Below, piece after piece: positions 43,809 to 53,269 of a DNA stretch of 64,000 nt (its first letter is position 1; each line of letters opens with the position of its first letter). Source of the DNA: Ascarosepion bandense (lineage: Eukaryota; Mollusca; Cephalopoda; Sepiida; Sepiidae); the NCBI GenBank assembly GCA_037127315.1, contig JBBBDQ010000399.1, positions 92,501 to 156,500 on the forward strand, written 5' to 3'. A model generated the notes under the pieces. That model made no database searches. It saw only the letters and a list, made by a program, of their open reading frames with translations, and was not told the origin of the DNA. A program made the translations under genes and the position numbers.

Positions 43809-43950
43809 TGAATTCTGTTCATCATTTTTCCTTTCCTGAACCTTCCCTGTACTCAGTATTTTCTATCAATTTCACTCCATGCAAACCCCTGCCAAAAAAA
43901 AAAAAAATGTTTTAAACCCCACATTCATAATAGAAAGCCTTTGACAAAAT
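43809..43950. repeat. Inverted repeat, left arm
   Basis: Reverse complement of 44899-45050: shares 'gaaccttccctgtactcagt' and 'ttcactccatgcaaacccct' (complement in the partner). A short part ('aaaacccacattcataaa') is duplicated again at 43950-43968. Confidence 0.85.
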
Positions 43951-43967
43951 TTAAAACCCACATTCAT

Positions 43968-44120
43968 AAAGAAACATGAGAAAAGTGCCAATGAAAAACG
44001 GCTCAAGGAGAAATATACTCCAAATTTCGGTAAGGGAAGTAAAGTATAAGCATATGCAGACATTGGTCACTCGACGCATGGGCTTAACAATAAGGAAAAA
44101 AGTGAGAAAACTCACAGGGG
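43968..44120. repeat. 153-bp direct repeat, right copy
   Basis: Matches 43212-43364. It follows directly on the inverted-repeat left arm. Confidence 0.9.
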
Positions 44121-44590
44121 CCCGAACGTATTTGAAGAATATTTATTAGTTCATAAGAACCATAACTAATTTGTATATACCAGGGTGCCCACTTTGCAAT
44201 CAGGTTTGACAAAAGGACGAGACAGGACGGCCATGCCGCGTAAAAATTTCCAAGCCCGCTCAGGACTTCCCCTTTTGAGGACGCCTCAGACGGTGGGCAA
44301 TAAACACAAGCAATTTTCAGTGCAGAGTTACTGGGGGAAAGCACTTGGCCTTGAGAATCTTAATTAATATTGTTTTTAATTATAACGGAATATATGTCGA
44401 AACCTGTTCTGTTCAGGTTCAAGGTATAGAAAAAGTTGGTATTTAATTTACGAAATAATTCAACGTATGTTAAAAACATTTTTGCACAGTCGGTTTACGG
44501 CCAACTCACGTTAAAACACTGATGCGATCGCTGAATTTAAGCTACGTCGAACCTGTTCAATACTTAGATGTGTAACTGATTGAGAATACT
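44121..44590. other. Unassigned DNA
   Basis: A minus-strand open frame (44344-44084) reads 'NFYAAWPSCLVLLSNLIAKW', 'APWYIQISYGSYELIN', with no family I can name. It runs into the direct repeat, so it is probably repeat-derived. Confidence 0.4.
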
Positions 44591-44720
44591 ATATGCTGTA
44601 AACATTGACGTGCGGTTGGTGCAATGGGTAACGGCTCAAAATTTTGAATCGAAGAGCAGAGTCCCAATTCCAGTTGGGTTCGTTATATTAATTTATTCTC
44701 AAAAATCCTCCTTTTCTTCC
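44591..44720 (+). mobile_element. SINE tRNA-like head fragment (diverged SINE-1)
   Basis: 'gcggttggtgcaatgggtaa' (A-box-like) and 'agtcccaattccagttgggt' (degenerate B-box-like) keep SINE-1 head order; the body is lost. Confidence 0.5.
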
Positions 44721-44784
44721 ACCAGTCATAAGTTAATTAGTAACACTTGTATCACTAAAACCATTATAATCTCAAAATAAAAAC

Positions 44785-44838
44785 AAAAATATTTATATAC
44801 GTAAATACCACAAAATATTTATATACGTAAATACCACT
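44785..44838. repeat. ~27-bp tandem duplication
   Basis: 'atttatatacgtaaatacca' occurs twice in succession. Confidence 0.9.
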
Positions 44839-44898
44839 AAAAAATAAATAATAAAAAATTTGAAAAGTTTTAAACAAAGGCTGTTTAGGATCTAAGAG

Positions 44899-45050
44899 AA
44901 TTTTATCAAAGGCTTTCTGTTATGGATGTAGGGTTTAAAACCTCTTCTTTTTTTGGTATTAGTATGCAGGGGTTTGCATGGAGTGAAATTGATAGAAAAT
45001 ACTGAGTACAGGGAAGGTTCAGGAAAGGAAAAATGATAAACAGAATTCAA
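44899..45050. repeat. Inverted repeat, right arm
   Basis: Reverse complement of 43809-43950. 44960-45000 ('gcaggggtttgcatggagtg') also echoes the LINE-C 3' signature, so the arms may derive from a LINE-C 3' end. Confidence 0.8.
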
Positions 45051-45099
45051 GAAGAGAGATGGTGATTGACGTTGCATTAACATTTTCAAAGATTGCAGT

Positions 45100-45300
45100 T
45101 ACCTGAGAATCAAGTAAATGGGGGAGGGTTCCACAGGCGTGAAATGCTAGAAAGAGACTGTTGGGTTAGAAGTGGCGGTAGAATTTAGATACTTTAACAT
45201 AATTCGGTGGAACCTAGTTGCCAATCTAGTAGCAATCCAGTCTCATGAATTCGGAGCACCAGATAAAAAGCTCGGTAGATGAAATAAAAGGATTGTCGGA
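45100..45300 (-). mobile_element. LINE-C copy 10: internal C-terminal fragment
   Basis: Complement of the 'RLATxSH...NFYSNSFFSR' region: 'gggttccacaggcgtgaaat', 'aacctagttgccaatctagt'. Both ends are missing. Confidence 0.7.
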
Positions 45301-45309
45301 AATTCCAGC

Positions 45310-45959
45310 TTATATCACCTGAAGAATGCCAGAGAGCACAACGACCGAAACGTCGTGAAGATGACAATAAAGATCAGGATAAGAATCAGAACAATTTCAA
45401 TAGTCTAAAACAAATGAAATAAAAACAGTTAAAGTATTAAAGTCTAATTGGGTAATTTGTCTATACTTCTTCGATGAGGTAGTATTTGCATTATTTGCGT
45501 TGTTCAGAAAACGGGGTCATTACGCCCTATGAAAAGAAGTTGAAATAATTGATAGGGAACACCATTGAAAATTACGTCAACTTGAGAAATCAACGCATAT
45601 GCTAGTCTACAAAAATCTCCTAAGCCGGCCAAGCATAGAAATGAATACAATATGGGAACGAGTCATACGGAGAAAATCATTATCGTCAAAGATTTTGCAA
45701 TAGGCTCCGTTAAAAAATGGTAACTGGGACATCATGTTTATTAAGTTCCCAGAAATTCTTCTATTAATGTCCTGAAGGGTACATGGCTCAGTATATATAA
45801 TTGTTGGTTAGTTCTAGTGATTTGACCCAAAGAGTTGTGAGTTCAACAACTGGCTACAGCAGTAATGAACAAATAATTTAGAGGGGAAAGTTAATTGGAG
45901 ATAACTACATGAGATTTGGAAGCGACTTCGCACATGAAATGTGAATGACATTGAATTGA
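45310..45959. repeat. H-repeat copy and unassigned DNA
   Basis: 45325-45415 has the H-repeat core: 'cacctgaagaatgccagaga', 'cgaccgaaacgtcgtg', 'gacaataaagat'. A partial complement-like flank ('cttcgatgaggtagtatttg', 45469-45488) also occurs near 20015. 45500-45959 shows nothing recognisable. Confidence 0.6.
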
Positions 45960-46311
45960 AAGGTTCGGTTCGAAATTTTTATCAACTGAAGAAGGCCGGT
46001 GCGCACAATCTTTACGCCGAAACATGGCAATAAAGATATGGACAGCAGTCCGAACAATTTAAATAATGATAATTTAGTAAGTCGTTAGAATTTTTGACAT
46101 TCTCCAGCAAAATAATTTGTGAAACAATCTATTCGTCTAATTCTTAGGCCTTTTCCGTTTTGCTTTAATAAGTATCATTTTATTGTAAGTTCCATATATA
46201 ATTATTTTAGTATTAAAAGTTTATTGTTGTAAAGTGCTTCCTACTAATCGTAACATACGTCGAGCCGTTCATTTCTGTTTAATTTTAACTGGATAATTCT
46301 ATTTTTTTTTT
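45960..46311. repeat. H-repeat copy and unassigned DNA
   Basis: 'tcggttcgaaatttttatca', 'actgaagaaggccggtgcgc', 'acgccgaaacatgg' and 'gtccgaacaatttaaata' at 45965-46070 match 20145-20250. 46076-46311 has no recognised feature. Confidence 0.65.
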
Positions 46312-46486
46312 TAAATTTTTAATCACCTTACCCCAAGCAAGGCATTCTACTGTCACTGTTGCGCAGGGGGTTACATAAGGAGAAACTGATTAGAAAGAGT
46401 GGTTGGTTATAGGAAATGTCAGGAGGAGGGTAATAGAATGACGTGAATAACGAGGATGGCTGTGGAGTAGATGAAAAAGTGCCTGT
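46312..46486 (-). mobile_element. LINE-C copy 11: 3' UTR piece
   Basis: Complement of the family end ('ttaccccaagcaaggcattc', 'tgcgcagggggttacataag') up to 'gagaatggatgct'. It meets a plus-strand LINE-C at 46487, 5' sides together. Confidence 0.75.
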
Positions 46487-47370
46487 GAGAATGGATGCTA
46501 GTACACTACGCCTCCTCGGACTTACCCTGTCCTCAGACCTCAAATGGAACCACTATATTGAATCCATAGCAAAATCTACTGCTAAGAAGGTTGGGTCACT
46601 ATGTCGATCCAGGATGTTTTTTCCACCTGAATCCATCCTGCATATATACAAGTCAACCATCCGTCCGTGCATGGAGTACTGCTGCCATTTATGGTCAGGT
46701 GCCCCTGCAGTTCTCCTCAGTGTTCTTGACAGGCTTCCAAAGGAGAGTCTGTAATGTGATAGGTACTGATCTGGCGGCTCGACTGGAGTCCACTTCCCCA
46801 TCGTCGAAATGTGGCTCGGATGAGCTTAAGTCACTGATGCCTTCTCAACAGGTGTTTACTCGTGCAACCAGACTGGCAACTGGGTCCAGACTTTCGTCAA
46901 CGTTTAATAATTATTTAGTCTGTCCGCAAAAATGATCGAAGTTTATTTTACTCCGACCTTTTGAAGATTGCAACCAGATTGGCAACTGGGTCCCAGCCAT
47001 TCACAGTTAGGTTAGCCAAATGCAGACGACATTTCTACTCCTGCAGCTTCTTCTCTCGCAATTCCCGCCTGTGGAACTCGCTCCCGTATTCTTGCTTTCC
47101 TGACGGCTACAACCTCCAGAAATTTAAATGCAAAGTCAATACTCATCTACTAACCACTGGACTCTAGCTCTCTCCTCACCCCTGTATAAGCTTCCCTTTC
47201 TCTCCACCTATGTATCTGTCATCGCACCTGCTTTCTCAGCTTTCTATTGTTCCTTTCTAACTAGTTTGTACTCCTCACTCTTTTCTAATTAATCTTTTTA
47301 CATTTATGTAGCCCCCTGCACATCAGTGGCGTTTCCGCCTTGCTCGGGGTGAAATGATTAATTTGCTCCC
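46487..47370 (+). mobile_element. LINE-C copy 12: best-preserved 3' third
   Basis: Frame 46443-46754 reads 'TLRLLGLTLSSDLKWNHYIE', 'KVGSLCRSRMFFPPESILHI', 'YKSTIRPCMEYCCHLWSGAP', then after a shift 'QRRVCNVIGTDLAARLEST' (46591-46935) and 'SFFSRNSRLWNSLPYSCFPD', 'GYNLQKFKCKVNTHLLTTGL' (46961-47167). This is the RT thumb and C-terminal tail of a Jockey-like polyprotein, followed by a 200-bp UTR ending 'ccttgctcggggtgaaatga'. A short deletion removes the 'RRDVASLCLFYKYFHGFC' part, and an 83-bp insert with 24-bp direct repeats interrupts it at 46887-46969. Confidence 0.85.
46863..46993. repeat. 83-bp insert flanked by 24-bp direct repeats
   Basis: 'gcaaccagactggcaactgg' plus four bases (46863-46886) recurs at 46970-46993 with one change. 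The 83 bp between ('agactttcgtcaacgttta' onward) are not LINE-C sequence. It looks like a tiny insertion with target duplication or a repair patch. Confidence 0.85.
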
Positions 47371-47429
47371 TTTGCTCCCTTTTTGTTCAAGAGTTTTTAT
47401 GATCAGAATATTTAGATTTTGGCATTAAT

Positions 47430-48075
47430 TTTTTTTTTAAATTTCACCCCAAGCAAGGTACACCACTGCCAATATTGCGCAAGAGGGTACATAGGGGAAA
47501 GTGATGAGAAAGAGTGGTTACTTATAGGAAATGTCGGAAGGAGAGTAATAGACGGACGGTGATACCGAGGATGGGGGTTGGATAGATGGAAGAGTGTTTG
47601 AGAGCATGGATGCGAGTTAGTATGATAACAGTTGTCTATTGACCTTAAATTTAAATTCCTGGAGATTGTAGCTGTCGGAAAAGCAAGTATATGAATGGGA
47701 ATTCCACAGGTGGGAAGAGCGAGAAAAGAAGCTGTTAAAGTAGAAATTGCAGTTACATTTTATCGGTTTCACTGTAAACAGATGAGACCTAGTTGCCAAT
47801 CAATATCTCCTGCAAATTCATACCTAGGGGCAACAGTGATCTAAGTTCATCGGAGCAGAAGACTTGAAAGTATTTATAGAAGAGGCACAGGGAAGCCACA
47901 TCACGCCGGTGAGAGAGTGACTGCAGCGGGGCTGCCATGTCGGTATCGATCACATTACAGATCCTCCGTTGTATTTTGTCAAGAACCCAGAGGAGAATAG
48001 CAGGGGCACCCGACCAGAATGTGGCAGCAGTATTCAATACACGGGCAGATGATAGATTTATATATGTGCAGGATG
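47430..48075 (-). mobile_element. LINE-C copy 13
   Basis: Minus-strand frame 48037-47789 reads 'FWSGAPAILLWVLDKIQRRI', 'CNVIDTDMAAPLQSLSHRRD', 'VASLCLFYKYFQVFCSDEL'. After a shift, 'KCNCNFYFNSFFSRSSHLWN' (47799-47617) follows. The 3' end is the complement of 'caccccaagcaaggtacacc'. Copies 12 and 13 are tail to tail. Confidence 0.8.
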
Positions 48076-48214
48076 GGACGGGAAAATCGTTACAACCATG
48101 TCGGGAATGAAGAAACCGTGAACGTATTTTCGGGGAGCTTTTTCCGTTTTCTTTTCGTTATAACGATTGTTTCAGACATATTTTCAAATGCCAAATTTTT
48201 CATTGTGTCATTCT

Positions 48215-49195
48215 TCAGCAGATAAAGTCATTGGTGCGATCTGTAACCATTTTAGCAATATGTGGACCCGGAAAAGAAAACTACAAAACCTCCTACAGAA
48301 GTTAGCAAAGGAAAGAGAGAAGAGACTAAAAATAAACTACAGGAAAAGCAAATGCATAGTCATCAACTAAAAGAGGAGCCCAAAACGCAAATTTGAAGTC
48401 GGTAATACAAAAATCAGAAATTTAAATAACTGAGAAGTTTTCTAACATTGCGACACTGAGATAGGAAGGTGTATTTGGTCTAAGTTTGAGCTTCAGTTTT
48501 GTTTAACGACATATCAACCTTTGTGGGTTATTTAATGCCAAAAAACTGGGGTTTTAAATTTTTTTATGCTCGGCTATAGTGAGAAGTTTGATTTAGTCAA
48601 ATTTTAATGAATTTCTTTATTCTTTTTTTTTTTTTTATAGAAAACTGAAAATGTGTTCTAGTTTTGTATTAAAATGTTTTACTGAGAATATTCTTTTTTC
48701 AAAAATGTATTGTTGGTAATATTTTTCCTTCAAAAAGGTATATTTTTCTGTAAAAGTCTATTTTTATGTATGTCTTTCTATAAAAGTGTATATATATACT
48801 TTCATGGTGTTTTGACCCCAGTTTGGGGGTTAACTATTTGCCCATGGGACTCTAACAGGTGCTACCACTACGGGTCAGGTTGGAACTGAGAACAACAGCA
48901 ATTAATATGTAGTTCCATGCTCCTCACAACCTTCCCAATCATAGGCCTTGCTGTTTATCATCATGCTCAGAACCGGAAGGCGTATTAAGATGGCCATGGT
49001 TGCATTTCAAAAGCTAAGTAGAGTATTGAGAGACAGGAACATTTCTTTGGAAACAAAGAAAAATCACCGGACTGTTACCTGGTATCTTTCCCATATGGCA
49101 CCGAATGATGGACCATCTCCACAAAGATGAAGTATAGACTTGAATGAGTCCCTGCGGACGGAGGCTGAGAATACCATGGGCCAAACATGTGATAA
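48215..49195 (+). mobile_element. LINE-B copy 10, split by an insert
   Basis: Left part 48215-48474 reads 'RKRKLQNLLQKLAKEREKRL', 'KINYRKSKCIVIN', the RT palm-thumb region. The right part resumes at about 48965 with 'GRRIKMAMVAFQKLSRVLRD', 'RNISLETKK'. In other copies the two parts are continuous. The DNA between (48475-48945) is SINE-like. The right part is badly broken and lost after 49195. Confidence 0.65.
48475..48945 (-). mobile_element. Insert related to the SINE-5S 3' module
   Basis: 'acatatcaacctttgtgggt' with 'tatttaatgccaaaaaactg' and 'gtattgttggtaatattttt' match the order and orientation of the SINE-5S 3' module at 13675-13800 and 17985-18110. The head end (about 48830-48945: 'gggactctaacaggtgctac') carries no recognisable 5S or tRNA sequence, so this is a diverged relative or another SINE with the same tail. 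Confidence 0.55.
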
Positions 49196-49199
49196 ATGA

Positions 49200-49395
49200 C
49201 ATTAGCCTTTAAATGATGCATGCTATACTTAGCAAGAAGCTTTTTCTTAATATCTATTTGTCTGATGTCAGTTCAAGATGTTGAAATTAGATTGAAACTA
49301 TATTGAACCCCTGGGATTGTAACGCTATTAATGGTCATAATTCTATTATGAAAATTCAGTTCTTAATATCAGTCGCACCCATCTAGAGTTGATTT
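49200..49395 (-). mobile_element. LINE-D copy E, part 2 (degenerate)
   Basis: Complement of the thumb region: 'aaatgatgcatgctatactt', 'aagaagctttttcttaatat', 'tgatgtcagttcaagatgtt', matching 41860-42060 of copy C at perhaps 75-80%. It continues the copy whose upstream part is at 50468-50700. Confidence 0.7.
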
Positions 49396-49446
49396 TTCCT
49401 AATATTTATTTAATTTTTGTGCTGAGTTGCATCAAGGTACGTTATA

Positions 49447-49523
49447 GGTAAGATGTGCATTGTGGTGCAGTGGATATCGGCTCGGAATGAAAATCTAGTT
49501 AAATTCCTTTGCATTCACTTACT
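49447..49523 (+). mobile_element. SINE-1 head fragment
   Basis: 'gtgcattgtggtgcagtgga' and 'tatcggctcggaatgaaaat' are the A-box half of the SINE-1 head; 'aatctagttaaattcctttg' and 'cattcacttac' follow in a shortened form. Confidence 0.65.
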
Positions 49524-49597
49524 CGACTGTGATAATATTAATGAGGGTGAATTGACATAAAAAAAAAAACAGCTGCATGAAGAAGAGAACACCTGAA

Positions 49598-49654
<57 letters not shown>
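49524..49654. repeat. Left half of a TAA-minisatellite unit with (TAA)n
   Basis: 'cgactgtgataatattaatg', 'agggtgaattgacataaaaa' and 'gaagaagagaacacctgaag' are the exact complement of 54186-54255, then (TAA)n at 49600-49654. Confidence 0.9.
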
Positions 49655-49657
<3 letters not shown>

Positions 49658-50170
49658 GTAACCATTCTATGGGATTACACCATCTACACAGACAGAAAAA
49701 TTGAAGCAAACAGGCCAGACATTATTGTTAAAAACCAGAAGGAGAAAACTTGTCTATTAATTGATATGGCTTGTCCAGCGGATTGTAACATAGCAATCAA
49801 GGAATTTGAAAAACTGTCAAAATATAAAGACCTGGAAATTGAAATAGGAAAAATGTGGAAATTGAAAACAAGAGTTGGTGCCAGTGATAGTAGGTGCACT
49901 TGGAATGATAAAAAATGGAACAAAACAACACATTGAAAGAATCCCTGGAAACCCCAACTTAAGAGATATACAAAAAATTGTCTTATTAAGTACAGCCCAC
50001 ACACTAAGGAAAACTTTATCTATGTAATGCTGGAGATGATAGGGAAGATAGAAAAACATGAAATGGAGCCATAACAACACACCACTACCTGCCTTAGGTC
50101 TCCCCGCAGACTTGGTTGGTAGTGAGACCAAAGCAGAAATCGAAATATGATGAAAAATGACAACATAATA
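49655..50170 (+). mobile_element. LINE-D copy D: 5'-truncated, inside a (TAA)n tract
   Basis: Open frame 49577-49936 reads (after microsatellite Ile codons) 'NVTILWDYTIYTDRKIEANR', 'PDIIVKNQKEKTCLLIDM', 'ACPADCNIAIKEFEKLSK', 'KDLEIEIGKMWKLKTRVGA'. This is the restriction-like endonuclease with PD and downstream Asp intact. A one-base insertion near 49877 shifts the end. The normal C-terminus 'LSTAHTLRKTLSM' is still readable to about 50027. The 3' UTR ends 'gacaacataataatg'. Too short to be autonomous. Confidence 0.9.
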
Positions 50171-50289
50171 ATGAAGGGGAATTTTCAGGGTAGAAAAGTT
50201 GAATGAAGAAGTGAACATCGATTGCGATAATATTAATGAGAGTGTAGTGACACAGAGGAAGAACAAGCAGAAAGAAGAAGAGAACACTC
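50171..50289. repeat. Right half of the TAA-minisatellite unit
   Basis: 'gaattttcagggtagaaaag', 'gaagaagtgaacatcgattg' and 'agaagagaacactcgaagc' are the complement of 54036-54165. They continue the unit interrupted by LINE-D copy D. Confidence 0.9.
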
Positions 50290-50467
50290 GAAGCGGTAGA
50301 CTGGTTGCCGACCAAGGCTATAGAACCCAATCTGTCCTATTATTTAACCCTTAACTGGAAGGAAGAGACAGATTAATACCTTTCCCAACGGTATTTGCGC
50401 GTAAATGAAATACCATTGTGAAAGGTATTAATCCGTCTCTTCTCTAGAGTTATAGGTTAAATAAACT
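50290..50467. repeat. SINE-1 fragment ending in a SINE foldback
   Basis: Minus-oriented SINE-1 body from 'gcggtagactggttgccgac' to 'cggtatttgcgcgtaaatg'. Arms 50341-50395 and 50408-50463 are the same SINE-1 block in opposite directions, around a 12-bp loop. Confidence 0.8.
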
Positions 50468-50700
50468 TCATTTTGCTCGAAATATTTCATTGTTACAACA
50501 GGGTCTAAGATATTAAAGAATATCTATTGTAATGATCCTTGTAAAACTTCGGATTTATCATATTTTCCAATTCGAATTTCATTCCAATATCATTCCTAAA
50601 ACAGTTTACTTTTTTCAGAAGTCTTTCCAACTGAACGTCATTCCTAGCTTATAACTATAAGTCATCCCTGCAAAATAAGATGGCTTATTTTCTTTTCTCA
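50468..50700 (-). mobile_element. LINE-D copy E, part 1 (degenerate)
   Basis: Complement of the RT palm region: 'aaaataagatggcttatttt', 'tttcattccaatatcattcc', 'tccttgtaaaacttcggatt', parallel to 42140-42370 of copy C. The YMDD codons are damaged ('agtcatccctgcaaaata'). Confidence 0.7.
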
Positions 50701-50860
50701 CTTTGTTTTCTTGTTTTTTTTTTTTCAATTGGAGGAGATAGATCTATCTATCGCCCGGTTCACACCCACCCATGTCTATTGAACAGGTTGGTTAAGAGGC
50801 TCATCCCTTGTTCCCTGTTTAGGATATGGTTTCCGGCTTTCTCTTTTCCGATCTTTTCAC

Positions 50861-50928
50861 TATTACGTAGCCCCCTGCACATCAGTGGCGTTGCCGCCTT
50901 GCTCGGGGTGATACGATTAAAAAAAAAA
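50861..50928 (+). mobile_element. LINE-C copy 14: last 68 bp
   Basis: 'gtagccccctgcacatcagt', 'ggcgttgccgccttgctcgg' and 'ggtgatacgattaaaaa' are the family 3' terminus only. Confidence 0.75.
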
Positions 50929-51334
50929 AAAGAAAAAAAAGGTTATATTATAGTCACATTCCGGATTATTAATCTGGCGGCTGGTTATTAGGATTAGGGA
51001 TGTACAAAACAGTAGGAAGACAAAGAGTCGCATTGGATTATTTTTTTACTTCACTAAAGTGTTGTTTTCTAGATCGACATACTTTGATGAAATTGATGAC
51101 AACTCATATCTTGTATATATTTAAAGAGTTTCTAGAATATCATGCGATAAGCTATTGAATGCCATACGATAAGCTACCCAGACAGTACTGAGATTGTTCT
51201 TTGTATTAAAGCAGTTTTCAAAGATCATCCTATTAAAAAATAATTGGTCTTTACATCTGTAAACGCCTCGTTTGCTCCCATTTGTTCAAGAGTTTTTTAT
51301 GATCACAATATTTAAAATTTTGGCATTAATTTGC
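50929..51334. other. Unassigned DNA
   Basis: No gene or repeat recognised. 51270-51330 resembles 47360-47430 ('cccatttgttcaagagtttt', 'tatgatcacaatatttaaa'), the 3' flank of LINE-C copy 12, so the LINE-C junctions at 47437 and 51335 share flanking DNA. Confidence 0.6.
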
Positions 51335-52180
51335 TTTTAATCATTTCACCCCAAGCAAAGCATGCCACTGCCACTATTGCGCAGGGGGTTACATAGGGGA
51401 AAGCGATGAGAAAGAGTGGTTAGTTATAGGAAATGTCGGAAAGAGGGTTTTAGACGGATGAGGATACCGAGGTTGGGGTTGGGTAGATGAGAAGTGTGTT
51501 TGAGAGCATGGATGCGAGTTAGTGTGATAAGAGTTGTTTATTGACCTTACATTCAAATTCCTGGAGTTGCCGGGGAAGGAGGAATTGCGGTTACATTTTA
51601 TCTGTTTCAGTGTAAAAGAGTGGGACCTAGTTGCTAATCTAGAATCACGTGCAAATTCATACCTAGGGGGCACCAGTGATCTAAGTTCATTGGAGCAGAA
51701 GCCGTGAAAGTATTCATAGAAAAGGCACAAGGAAGTCACATCACGCCAGTGAGAGAGTGACTGCAGCCGAGCCGCCAAGTCGGTATCGATCACATTACAG
51801 ATTCTCCGTTGTATTTTGTCAAGAACCCCGAGGAGAATTGCAGGGGCACCCGACCAAATGTGGCAGCAGTATTCAATACACGGGCCGGATGGTAGATTTA
51901 TATATGTGCAGGATGGACTCAGACGGGAAAAACTTCCGGGACCTACACAGAGAACCGACTTTCATATCAGCGGATTTAGCAATGGATTCGATATAGTCAT
52001 TCGACTTGAGGTTCGCTGAGAGTGTGGGGCCAAGGAGGCGTAGTGTTTTACTCTCAGGGAGGCAAGCCTGTCCCATGCTAATGGGAGGTTGAGCCGTTTG
52101 CGTAGGAGGCTAGCATGCCAGATCCTGTCGAACGCTTTGAGTATATCCAAGGTAACGGTTCGAACTTCGCCATTCATGTC
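51335..52180 (-). mobile_element. LINE-C copy 15: longer 3' half
   Basis: Minus strand reads 'NGEVRTVTLDILKAFDRIWH' (RT motif with the first catalytic Asp, 52177-52105), then a deletion to 'PESKTLRLLGPTLSANLKSN', 'DYIESIAKSADMKVGSLCRS', 'RKFFPSESILHIYKSTIRP' (52076-51873), 'MIDTDLAARLQSLSHWRDV' and 'TSLCLFYEYFHGFCSNELR' (51793-51389). The usual 3' end is at 51335-51400. The YADD block is missing, so an internal deletion removed the RT core. Flank 51270-51330 is also found beside copy 12/13. Confidence 0.8.
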
Positions 52181-52469
52181 GAGCGCCTATGCCAATCAAC
52201 CAAACAGCCAACTTGAAAGAAAACTTTTAGCACTTTAATCCAGATGATATCTAACAATGTCTTTAAAAAAACTGTTTTCGAAAGAAAGCTGCAATATGAA
52301 ACACACATATTACCTCCATGCTTCTTGCATATGGACAAAACTGAGTATCAGCTCACATGTATTCAATTATGAAAACAGAATAACACATATCATATTTTTA
52401 TTACTTCAAAAGTCCCCCAAATATTAAATTTAAAAGTTTAATGACCCATGAAGTAGTTGATATATTTTT
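52181..52469. other. Unassigned DNA
   Basis: No recognised feature. Confidence 0.5.
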
Positions 52470-53100
52470 AGTCGTTTCACCCCATGCGAGGCAGTAACGT
52501 CACTAATGCGCAGGGGACTACATAGAGAAAAAGATTAGATAGAAGGAGAGAAAAAAGAAAGACGAACCAATTACAGGGAGTGTCAGAGACGGGAGCAAGA
52601 GAAGGATGGTAATACAGTTGCGATGACAGTTGTGAAGTCAGAGAGAAAGGAAAAGATATACAGGGTGATGTAGAAAGAACTGGAGTCAAGTGAATAAGAG
52701 ACGGGTATTGACATTGCATTTAAATTACTTGAGGTTGTAGCCACCAAGAAAGCAAGAATATGGAAGTGCGAGAAAAGAAGCTGATGGAATAGAATTGTCG
52801 CCTGCATTTGGATGATCTAACTGTGAATGGGTGGGACCCAGTTGCCAGTCTGGTTGCACGAGTAAACTCATGTAGCAGGGACACCAGTGACTTAAGTTCG
52901 TCGGAGCAGAAGCCATGAACATATTTATAGAACAGAGGGAAGCCACATCACATCGGTGATAAAGTGGCTGGAGTCAAGCCGCCAAATCGATACATTTCAC
53001 ATTATTGATTCTCCTTTGGAGTCTTTCGAGAACACTGAGATGAACAGCGGGGGCGTCTGGCCATATATGACAGCAGTATTCCTTGCACGGCCGAAAGGCT
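52470..53100 (-). mobile_element. LINE-C copy 16
   Basis: Complement of the C-terminal region and UTR: 'FSDELSSLVSLLHEF'-like frame near 52900, then 'LPYSCFLGGYNLK' (52946-52725). The 3' end is the complement of 'gtttcaccccatgcgaggca'. Its UTR matches copy 5 (25330-25550) better than copy 12, indicating a subfamily. Confidence 0.75.
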
Positions 53101-53269
53101 TTAAAGAAACAAATCAATTAATCGATCAAACAAAACACATATAGTCTACAAATCTATTAAATATTACACTTTGACAATTACTAAATGAAGATATTTATTA
53201 AGCTTAAGTTTATCTGGTCTATAAGACTAGTTAGCAAATTATTACATCATATATATTATGTAATTTTTT

